From: Luteolibacter yonseiensis
GTDB lineage: Bacteria; Verrucomicrobiota; Verrucomicrobiia; Verrucomicrobiales; Akkermansiaceae
Length of the DNA: 64,000 bases
Reading direction: 5' to 3'
Assembly (NCBI RefSeq): GCF_016595465.1
Contig: NZ_JAENIK010000011.1
Span: 372,001 to 436,000, forward strand
Made by a program: the position numbers and the translations under genes. The first letter of the stretch is position 1; each line of letters begins with the position of its first letter. The notes under the pieces were generated by a model. That model ran no database searches, was not told where the DNA came from, and saw only the letters and a list, made by a program, of their open reading frames with translations. Positions 8,924-15,630 of this stretch are shown here, piece after piece.

Positions 8924-9293
8924 GGTTTTGTTGTCTTTTTGTTGTTGTTGTTTTACTAAGGATCAAGTCGGGCCTTTGGTCCCTGGATTTGCCTGATCCG
9001 TGGATAATGAATCATTTTTCTCAGGAAGTGACAAAGGGTTTGGGGTTTCGAATTAGCCACCTTTCGCTGCAAATAATCATCAAGTTAAAATATATAGTTT
9101 AATCCGGTCATTACGGGCGGGCGGATGCTCATGATTGGCGGCGGGTGAATCCAAAGATGATGATGGATTGGCCGGGAAATGGATATATAGTTGGAATATC
9201 ACCGGGACGCCGGGGGAGTGCGGCGGAAGATCCTCGGGACGGTGGTCCGCTTCTCACGCGTGGCCGGCGGGTTGTCACCGTCATCATGCGTTT
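8924..9293. other. Intergenic leader/promoter region of lamin-tail copy 1
   Basis: No gene seen. It holds the CAA-rich (plus strand GTT-rich) leader of copy 1 at 8925-8955 and the shared upstream element at 9066-9082. An AT-rich stretch follows (9083-9110, TTAAAATATATAG), which could be an UP-type element. The terminator of copy 2 starts at 9294. Confidence 0.5.
9066..9082 (-). promoter_or_regulatory. Shared upstream element, copy 2
   Basis: On the minus strand TGATGATTATTTGCAGC, 143-159 bases before the start of lamin-tail copy 1 (8923). It matches copies at 7810-7831 and 10057-10072. Confidence 0.45.
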
Positions 9294-9333
9294 CGGCCCG
9301 TCCCCCGATCCATAGGGATCATGGGACGGGCCG
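9294..9333 (-). terminator. Terminator hairpin of second lamin-tail gene
   Basis: Inverted repeat CGGCCCGTCCC / GGGACGGGCCG with inner CGATCC/GGATC pairing, 28 bases downstream of the gene ending at 9362. It is homologous to the stem at 8290-8326. Confidence 0.6.
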
Positions 9334-9361
9334 TGGGGCGGAGTGCGGGTGCCGGACGGAA

Positions 9362-9922
9362 TCAGGGAACCACGACGCCTGGATTGCCGACGGGCCCGTT
9401 GGCTCCCGGAGCGCCGGCCTTCCATGAGCCGGGAATCGTGTCGGCGAACACCCAGTTCGTGCGGGCGGCATTGAGGACGGCGGCGCGGTCTTCGGTATCC
9501 CGGATGCTGGTGATGACCGATACCACATCCACCGCGATGCCGCCGGGGTTGAACAGGCGGATCTCGTCGACATCTTCGAAATTTTTCGTATTGTTCTCCA
9601 CATAAGCCATCAGGTTTACCGGTACGGACAAGCCGGGTTCCGCATACCAGGCGATATCAAAAACCGTGGCACTGACCTCGGTGACGATCACCGTGCCATT
9701 CGTTCCCAAGGTGACGTTCGGCAGGGGTGCCCCGAAATTGTAAAGTCCGGTATTGTTGTTGAATCTCCAGTTATTGAGATTGACCGGTGTCAGGGCGAGG
9801 TTGGAGATTTCGAAATATTGTCCGAAAAGTCCTTTGTAGGAATATTCGGTGATCCGCACCTGGGCGCTTGAGGCGGCAGCGGTGGCGGCGAAAACCATAA
9901 GGGTGAGGGATGGCGATTTCAT
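9362..9922 (-). CDS. Secreted lamin-tail-domain (LTD) protein, copy 2
   Basis: A 186-residue exported paralogue of the preceding protein. Signal peptide at residues 1-19 (ending ASS-AQ), then one lamin tail domain: 'VRITEYSYKGLFGQYFEI', 'NLNNWRFNNNTG', 'GTNGTVIVTEVSATVFDIAW', 'VDEIRLFNPGGIAVDVVS'. It ends GNGPVGNPGVVVP, where copy 1 has GNGPTGSPGIVAP. There is no sorting tail or catalytic motif. The start at 9922 is set by the signal peptide; the leader is A/C-rich and lacks a Shine-Dalgarno sequence. The whole transcription unit (element, leader, coding region, terminator) parallels copy 1, which indicates tandem duplication followed by considerable divergence. Confidence 0.75.
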   Translation of the reverse strand: MKSPSLTLMVFAATAAASSAQVRITEYSYKGLFGQYFEISNLALTPVNLNNWRFNNNTGLYNFGAPLPNVTLGTNGTVIVTEVSATVFDIAWYAEPGLSVPVNLMAYVENNTKNFEDVDEIRLFNPGGIAVDVVSVITSIRDTEDRAAVLNAARTNWVFADTIPGSWKAGAPGANGPVGNPGVVVP

Positions 9923-10056
9923 GCTGTTATATGTTTTTTGTTTTACTTCGGGTCGGACGTGATCGGATGGTTGTTGATTTTCCGGACTATCTGACAATGG
10001 ACCGTTTCGCAGGAGGATCGCAAAGATTTCGGGGTTCCATGTCGGACACCGGATAA

Positions 10057-10072
10057 TGCAAATACTCATCAT
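10057..10072 (-). promoter_or_regulatory. Shared upstream element, copy 3
   Basis: On the minus strand ATGATGAGTATTTGCA, 135-150 bases before the start of lamin-tail copy 2 (9922). It matches the copies at 7810-7831 and 9066-9082. Confidence 0.45.
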
Positions 10073-10186
10073 TCGTCCCTGTGTCGGAGGCATGGCGGCA
10101 ATCCGTGACGCCCGGGCGGATGAGAATGGAGCCCGTGGATTAACATATGGCGGGTGGTGGATTTCCGGGCCTCCGAAGCGGGCATG

Positions 10187-10617
10187 TCATCGGGTAGGGT
10201 CTTCCGTTCCCAAGGTTGTGGTGATGTTCACCGCATCCGCGGAAAAACAGGAAGAAGTGATAATTCCGATTGCGTGTGCTTTTCCAGTGTCCTCGTGCTG
10301 GCCACGGCATGGTCCTCCGGAGCCGAGGGAAATGCCCGACCGGGCTGGCCGAACCAGACAAGGTGGAACACGGCGGCACCGGTCCTGATGATGATTCCCC
10401 TATCGCATGCGTTGGAAACAGTGCCCGGCAGAAGGATTCCGGCGGCGACCGTTCCGGTGTCGTCCTTGTAGCTCCAACCACAGCCGCTGACATACGGGGT
10501 GCCCGCGGGAGAGATTTCGAAGCGTCCTTCGAATGGATCCGCGCGGGAATATTCGGTGGCACGAATTGGGACATCCGTAATGGCGGAGACCGCCAGGACA
10601 AGAAATAACAACTTCAT
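10187..10617 (-). pseudogene. Decayed third lamin-tail-domain paralogue (frameshifted)
   Basis: A broken relative of the two lamin-tail genes. From 10617 the frame reads a short hydrophobic start, then 'IRATEYSRADPFEGRFEIS', 'GWSYKDDTGTVAAGILLPG' and 'RTGAAVFHLVWFGQPGRAF', which aligns with copy 1 (VRVTEYSHKGLFGEYFEV, GWKFNDNSGTASTGIALP, ISAGLFEQAWYGERGVSA). Similarity is lost near the stop at 10228. It resumes in another frame as 'ADAVNITTTLGTEDPTR', which matches VDTVSITSALDTEDAPA of copy 1, before a stop at 10187. A frameshift and loss of the last quarter make it non-functional as an LTD protein, although a 129-residue truncated product could still be made. Its upstream region around 10740-10785 looks like a degraded version of the shared element. 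Confidence 0.7.
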
Positions 10618-10797
10618 GGTCTCAATAGATATTGTGTTTTGCCGGGAGATGAACCGGAGCGTCGGTCAGCGGATTTTCCCAAATTCCGTGTTGGACGATT
10701 TCATTGTCAGCGCGCGGATGCATGTCCCGCTGATTTCCCAAGGTTCATGTGGAAAGGCGGGTATGAGATGATCATGTCATGCCGGTCTCCGGTAGGA

Positions 10798-12243
10798 TCA
10801 GTTCCGAACACCCGGCGAGGTTTCCGTCCGCAGTTTCGCAAGTACCGTGCGGGCTTGTGCTTTCGCGGTATCGTCGAGCTTCTTATCCAGCCCGGCCAGC
10901 AGATCGTTCGCGTTCTTGTCGCCACGCTCGATGGCGAGGCTGGCGTAGGCCCATGCCTGGATCTGGTCCATCTTGGTTCCCAGTCCCTTGTCCGCCATGT
11001 AGGCGATGCGGGCGAGGGCCGCGGTGTTTCCCTTGTTGCCTGCCATGGTGTAGAGCGTGCCGGCATTCGCATAGTTGACGGGGGTGCCGATGCCTTGTTC
11101 GTGGAGGGTTCCAAGCTGATACTGCAGATCGGCATTTCCGGATTTCATCGCTTCGGTGAGCCATGCGACGGCGGCTTGTGGATCGGGTTTTCCCAGTCTG
11201 CCTTCCAAATAGAGGGAGGCGAGATCGGCCTGTGCCTGAAGGATGCCGTTGGCGGCGGCTTCGATGAGATATGGGTAGGCTTTGACCGGCTGATCCTTGA
11301 GATAGATTCCGGCGAGGCAGGCGGCGGCGTCGGCATTCTCCAATGCGGCGGAGCGCTCCAGCAGGCGGATGCCTTCGGCGCGCTCCGTGTCATTCCGCAG
11401 GAGGATGGCGGCGAGCTTCACCATGCTGTGGGTGTCGCCTGCCTCGACGCCTTTCTGGTAGCGCAGCCGCGCCGCCTGAGGATCCTTGGCGGCTTGAAGA
11501 TCACCAAGGATGGAATGGCCTTCCACGGCCCCTGCCGCGAGGGCTTTCTCGATCCACCGCTTTCCTTCGTCGGCATCACCGGCCGCGAGGAGTTCTCCGA
11601 GTCTCAGCGCGGCGGTGGTGTCGCCCGCATCGGCGGCCTTGCGATACCACTGCAGGGCGGACGAGGGGTCTGGTTTGAGATCGGATGCGATCGCGCCTTC
11701 CGCGAGTTTCGCGAGGAGGAGCAATGACGACGAGTCGCCATGTTCCGCCGCACGCCGCCAGAACTCGCGGGCTTTCATGTTGTCCGGTTTTTCGTCCACA
11801 AGGCCGCGCAGGCTGATCTCGCCAAGGATGCGGAGAGCGGAGGGATCGCCTTTTCCGGCGATGTCTTCGAGTTCCCGGATGCCGGCTTTTCTGACGTTCT
11901 CATCCGCGCTGGATGCGATGCGGACGACGATGAGGCGGAGCCGCGCCTCCGCGTTTCCGGCCGCTGCTGCGGTGCGGTAGGCCAGGTCCATCGCCTGGGC
12001 GCGGGAAAGACGGGCTGGTGTGGCCTCCTCAAGCAGGAGGCCGAGAAGGAACCACGCGTCCTTGTCGCCCTTGTCCGCGAGCGGCTTCGCCAGTGCTCTG
12101 GCGGAGTCCTTCCAGCCGTGGCGATAGAGATCGGCCGCCTGCCGCAGTCCATGATCCGGTCCGGGTCGCGGAGCGGCGATCGGCAGCTCTTTGGCGAGGA
12201 TGGTGTGGGCGAGCAGGACGAATGTAAGGGTCAGGTGTTTCAT
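10798..12243 (-). CDS. Secreted Sel1-like (tetratricopeptide-type) repeat protein
   Basis: A 481-residue protein with a signal peptide (residues 1-22, ending LAKEL) followed by a long solenoid of Sel1-like repeats. Examples are 'ALQWYRKAADAGDTTAALRLG', 'AKGKGDPSALRILGEISLRG' type units, 'AVAWLTEAMKSGNADLQYQLG' and 'QGIGTPVNYANAGTLYTMAG'. Such solenoids are protein-protein scaffolds; the partner is unknown. The last about 60 residues are charged and helical. The start at 12243 begins the signal peptide; an ATG 15 bases upstream is possible. The gene faces away from the following plus-strand gene across a 357-base intergenic region, and a weak relative of the shared upstream element lies about 135 bases before its start. 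Confidence 0.75.
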   Translation of the reverse strand: MKHLTLTFVLLAHTILAKELPIAAPRPGPDHGLRQAADLYRHGWKDSARALAKPLADKGDKDAWFLLGLLLEEATPARLSRAQAMDLAYRTAAAAGNAEARLRLIVVRIASSADENVRKAGIRELEDIAGKGDPSALRILGEISLRGLVDEKPDNMKAREFWRRAAEHGDSSSLLLLAKLAEGAIASDLKPDPSSALQWYRKAADAGDTTAALRLGELLAAGDADEGKRWIEKALAAGAVEGHSILGDLQAAKDPQAARLRYQKGVEAGDTHSMVKLAAILLRNDTERAEGIRLLERSAALENADAAACLAGIYLKDQPVKAYPYLIEAAANGILQAQADLASLYLEGRLGKPDPQAAVAWLTEAMKSGNADLQYQLGTLHEQGIGTPVNYANAGTLYTMAGNKGNTAALARIAYMADKGLGTKMDQIQAWAYASLAIERGDKNANDLLAGLDKKLDDTAKAQARTVLAKLRTETSPGVRN

Positions 12244-12600
12244 ATGGATGAATTCCAATTTCTATAGCATCGCATTTCTAACAAGAGATTCGGGCGCTCG
12301 GACAAGTGCCAACTTGCCGCATGGCGGAGATGTTACCTGCCGCTGTCTATTTGCAGCGTGTCGGAGATGTGACCTTGTGCTGCATATTTGAAGAGATGCC
12401 GCGCTTGATGATTCATGTCATGTGTCTCCGGTTGTTGGAAATGAATTGATTATAGGTGTTGCCGGTCTCCGGTGATGGCTTTGATTGTTTAGGTAAAGTC
12501 CGGAAGAATATTGATCCGGACCATGGAAGCGGAAGATATGCAAAAACGACACGAGGAATATCTTGCGTCATGGCTTTGTTTCCACGATGGATGCCATCCT
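12244..12600. other. Divergent intergenic region
   Basis: 357 bases between divergently transcribed genes, so it should contain both promoters. It includes TGCAGCAC/TTGAAGAG sequence at 12377-12398 resembling the shared upstream element for the minus-strand gene. An AT-rich stretch lies at 12430-12465. No gene seen. Confidence 0.5.
12377..12398 (-). promoter_or_regulatory. Possible fourth, diverged copy of the shared upstream element
   Basis: On the minus strand CATCTCTTCAAATATGCAGCAC, about 135-155 bases before the Sel1-protein start at 12243. It keeps TGCAGCAC and the distance but not the TGATGA half, so it is only a weak match. Confidence 0.25.
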
Positions 12601-13746
12601 ATGAAGAAGACGGAACGCATCGCGTGGGTGGTTGTCGTGTCCGCCCTGGTTGTCTGGAATGTGTCGGGCAGGGACGGGGCCGATGGCGGTGGAAAACCGG
12701 ACCGCTCCGGAGCCGCCGCCGCCGGATCATCCGGACGCCATCGGGCCGGGCAGCCGCTTGTGGGAAAAACAAGCGAACGAGCCCGGCGGGGTGCGCCTGA
12801 GGGTGAGATCTCCGCGCGGACCGGCAGCATCCGCAGCCGCAGCCTGAACGCCCTGCGTTCGGCTGATCCGGTGGCCAGGATGTCCGCCTTCCTCCAGGTG
12901 TTGTCTTCCTGCGATGCCACGGGCCTCGGACAGGTGGAGGAGGCGATGGAAGAATTGAAGGCGGCGGGCATTCCGCTGGCCGGAGAGGAGGAGCTGATGC
13001 ACTTCCGCGCCGGGCAACTGAACGGGGCCGGATTGCTCGCGGACCGCACGGGAAAGGCGGAGGATTTCGCGGAGCTGGCAAATGTCAGACGACAGTATGA
13101 GGGATGGATCCAGTCGGACCCGCAGGCGGCGGGCCGCTGGCTCGACGGGCTTCCCACCGGAAGATTCCGTGATCAAATGGCGGTGGCCTACATCACCGCC
13201 AGCACGAAGGACGATCCGTTGGGAGCGTTCGATCTCGTTGCCACTCTCCACCCCAGCCAGCAGGCGGTTGCGGGTGGGCAGGTAGCGGCTTCCGCCACGA
13301 CGGAGGATGCCGCCGCCTTGTTGTGGACGCTGGAGGCCAACGCCGGCACAGGCGGGCCTTATCTGGAAACGATGTTCACCGCGTTGGCGGGAAAGGTGGC
13401 TGAAGGAAACGACCCCGCGGCGGTTTCGCTGATCGAGGAACATTTGGACCAACCCTTTGTAAGCGATTCCGCCCTGTCGCTGGTTTCCGCCGCCAAGGCG
13501 AAATTCGACCCGCAAGGGGCGTTGCATTGGGCGGTGGAGATGGAAACCCGGAAGGCGGACAGGGTGAACCACGGCCAGGTGGTCTCCACCGTCATCGAGG
13601 CCTTGTCATTGGAAGGGCTGGAAACGGCGGAAAGCTGGGCGGCGGCTCAACCGGATGCCGACGCGCTGCTTCGCGCCATCGAGCGGAGGAAAGAGAAGCT
13701 TCAGGACCGGCAAGGTGGGGAAAACAAATATGACAGGGATGACTGA
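12601..13746 (+). CDS. Membrane-anchored/exported helical protein, Verrucomicrobia-type, function unknown
   Basis: A 381-residue protein with a short basic start and a hydrophobic segment (residues 6-18, IAWVVVVSALVVW) acting as signal anchor. A Gly/Pro/Arg-rich linker follows (20-65). The rest is a mainly alpha-helical body of Ala-rich repeats, with 'WIQSDPQAAGRWLDGLP', 'DPLGAFDLVATL' and 'DPQGALHWAVEMET' as recurring 'DP..A..W' units of about 35-40 residues. I recognise this architecture only as a lineage-typical family, not by function; the repeats resemble a HEAT/TPR-like solenoid. The start at 12601 was preferred over upstream codons because it begins the hydrophobic anchor. The gene ends convergent with the next minus-strand gene. 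Confidence 0.6.
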   Translation: MKKTERIAWVVVVSALVVWNVSGRDGADGGGKPDRSGAAAAGSSGRHRAGQPLVGKTSERARRGAPEGEISARTGSIRSRSLNALRSADPVARMSAFLQVLSSCDATGLGQVEEAMEELKAAGIPLAGEEELMHFRAGQLNGAGLLADRTGKAEDFAELANVRRQYEGWIQSDPQAAGRWLDGLPTGRFRDQMAVAYITASTKDDPLGAFDLVATLHPSQQAVAGGQVAASATTEDAAALLWTLEANAGTGGPYLETMFTALAGKVAEGNDPAAVSLIEEHLDQPFVSDSALSLVSAAKAKFDPQGALHWAVEMETRKADRVNHGQVVSTVIEALSLEGLETAESWAAAQPDADALLRAIERRKEKLQDRQGGENKYDRDD

Positions 13747-13767
13747 CAAGGGCGAAGCATGACGGTG

Positions 13768-13785
13768 CCGGAGGAACTCCTCCGG
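13768..13785. terminator. Hairpin between convergent genes
   Basis: A perfect 7-bp inverted repeat CCGGAGG-aact-CCTCCGG between the genes ending at 13746 (plus) and 13839 (minus). It is probably a bidirectional 3'-end structure; no T-run is visible. Confidence 0.45.
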
Positions 13786-13838
13786 TCGCCGCCCAATGAA
13801 GATCCGCCGTTGGGCTGTTCTTCATCCCCTATCCTAGC

Positions 13839-15611
13839 TTACCTCCTTTTAACCCGGTAAAAACGGCTGGAGTCGCCAGGTGTGGCAGGCATGAACAGAC
13901 TGGACGAGGTGCCGGACGCGCGGACGTTTTCCGCTTCGTTATGCCACTGAAGGAGATCCGTGGAGGTCTCCACATCGTAAGAGAGGCCGGGAAGCGAGTT
14001 CCAATCCAACCGCATGTCCTCGCCGTCCTGCGAAAAGCGCGTGACCTCCAGAGGCTTGGCCTGCCCGGGCAGAACCGTGAACCGGATGGGGCCCTGCTCG
14101 ATGGCGTAGCCCCCGTTGGTGAAAAGAACCGCGTAATATTCTCCCGTCGCGGGATTGAACGACATCGATCCTGCGGGGAAATTTCCTCCGGTTGTCTGGC
14201 TGCCGTTCAGGTATTGCCAGTAGGCGGCGTAGTTCGTGCCCGGCTTTTCACCGGCGCGGTAGATGGCGATCCAACTGTCGGGATTCCCCGTCGCCCCATT
14301 CCAAACCGCCGTGAGGGGGGAACCGGATGACAGATGGCTGCCGTTGATCGAGAACGCCTCGCTGTTGCCGGTTTCCTTGAAGACCTGTGTCCGCAGGGTG
14401 ACGTTGCCATTCAAGGTCAGGGTGTAGGTGGAATTGTGCTCCGGCGAAACCTCCAGCACATCCAGACCGGAAACGTTGGTTTGTGTGCTTCCGTCTCCGA
14501 GGACAAGGCTTTCAACCACGCCGTCACCCGGATCGATCACCCAGGAGAGCGTGATGGGGTTGCCTTCGTTGATGAAGGAGTGATCGGCGGTGAAGCCTGT
14601 GATGCGCGGGCTGTTGGCCACGGTGAACTGGACGGTGCCGAGAATCTGGTAGCCGTCGTTCGCCAGGAAATAGGCGGTCCAGTTTCCTTTGGGCAGTCCT
14701 GGATTGGTAAAGGTGAACGTCCCTTCCGCGAGCGGAGTGCCCGCCGTCTGTGTTCCACCCATGTAGGCCCAGATGGTGGAAGCCGGGCTGCCGTCCGGAA
14801 CACCCGACATGCTGCTCGGATAAATCCCGACCCAGTCCGTGGCGGAAGGTCCGGTCCGGCCGGACCATGTCACCTTGATGGATTCACCAAGCTGATAGAC
14901 CGGTTTGTCCAGGGTGAACGCGGGCAGCGGCGCGGTGATGGAGAAATTGAAATTCGCAAGAGACGTCGTGCCGTCCGCGTCGAGGAAGTGGGCCGTCCAG
15001 TTGCCGATCGCAAGGCCCGGCGTGCCGAACGTGACGGACCCAGCGGCCAGTGCGGAGCCGGGAGTCTGGGTGCCGGACGTGTGGACCCAGAGGGTGGCCG
15101 CGGTCGATGCCGGGTTGGCATTCCGCGGGAAAATTCCGACCCTGTCGTTCGCCGAGGCCGGTGTCCGGTTCGACCACGTGGCGGTGATGGCCTCACCGGT
15201 CGGGTAGGAGGTCTTGTTGAGGGAGAACGCCACCGCGGTGGGGGCCGGAGCCACGACAAAGTCCACGCTGCCGAGATTGCCATACCCGTCGTTGTCCAAA
15301 AAGAACGCGGTCCACTGGCCCATGGCGAGAGTGGGATTCGTGAATGTCACGGATCCCTCGGCCTTCGCGGCGCCGGCGGTGCCGGTTCCGCTGGTGTAGC
15401 ACCATATCGTGGAATTCACCGCACCCGGCGCGACATTTCTCGGATAGATGCCGATCCAGTCCTTCGCCTTCGGTGACGACCGTCCCGACCAGGTCGCGGT
15501 GATGGACTCACCCGGAGTGAAATTTGTCTTGTTGAGCGTGAAGACGGTTTGCGCGTGTGCCGCGGCGATCAGCACGAAGGAAAACAGCGCGGCGATGATT
15601 CTGGCATTCAT
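13839..15611 (-). CDS. Secreted protein of four Ig-like 'DWIGIYP' repeats
   Basis: A 590-residue exported protein: signal peptide (1-20, ending AHAQ) and three consecutive repeats of about 105 residues (about 22-122, 127-230, 232-335). A PKD/Ig-like module follows (336-415), then a fourth diverged repeat (416-515) and a C-terminal fibronectin-like module (516-590, ending FYRVKRR). Each repeat starts 'FTLNKTNFTPGESITATWSG'-like, contains 'DWIGIYP', 'TQTAGTPLAEGTFTFTNPGL' and ends 'FLDNDGYGNLGSVDFVV'. The same repeat occurs three times in the C-terminal half of the phosphatase encoded 19 bases upstream, so the two probably form one transcription unit and may interact or share a ligand. No catalytic motif seen. 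The start is placed at the signal peptide. Confidence 0.7.
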   Translation of the reverse strand: MNARIIAALFSFVLIAAAHAQTVFTLNKTNFTPGESITATWSGRSSPKAKDWIGIYPRNVAPGAVNSTIWCYTSGTGTAGAAKAEGSVTFTNPTLAMGQWTAFFLDNDGYGNLGSVDFVVAPAPTAVAFSLNKTSYPTGEAITATWSNRTPASANDRVGIFPRNANPASTAATLWVHTSGTQTPGSALAAGSVTFGTPGLAIGNWTAHFLDADGTTSLANFNFSITAPLPAFTLDKPVYQLGESIKVTWSGRTGPSATDWVGIYPSSMSGVPDGSPASTIWAYMGGTQTAGTPLAEGTFTFTNPGLPKGNWTAYFLANDGYQILGTVQFTVANSPRITGFTADHSFINEGNPITLSWVIDPGDGVVESLVLGDGSTQTNVSGLDVLEVSPEHNSTYTLTLNGNVTLRTQVFKETGNSEAFSINGSHLSSGSPLTAVWNGATGNPDSWIAIYRAGEKPGTNYAAYWQYLNGSQTTGGNFPAGSMSFNPATGEYYAVLFTNGGYAIEQGPIRFTVLPGQAKPLEVTRFSQDGEDMRLDWNSLPGLSYDVETSTDLLQWHNEAENVRASGTSSSLFMPATPGDSSRFYRVKRR

Positions 15612-15630
15612 GAGAGGTGGAAAAGTCAGG

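Noticed and set aside
7810-10072. Sigma-54 promoter interpretation of the TTTGCA elements
   Set aside because: The TTGCA half is present but there is no GG 10 bases upstream of the GC, so the -24/-12 pattern is not met.
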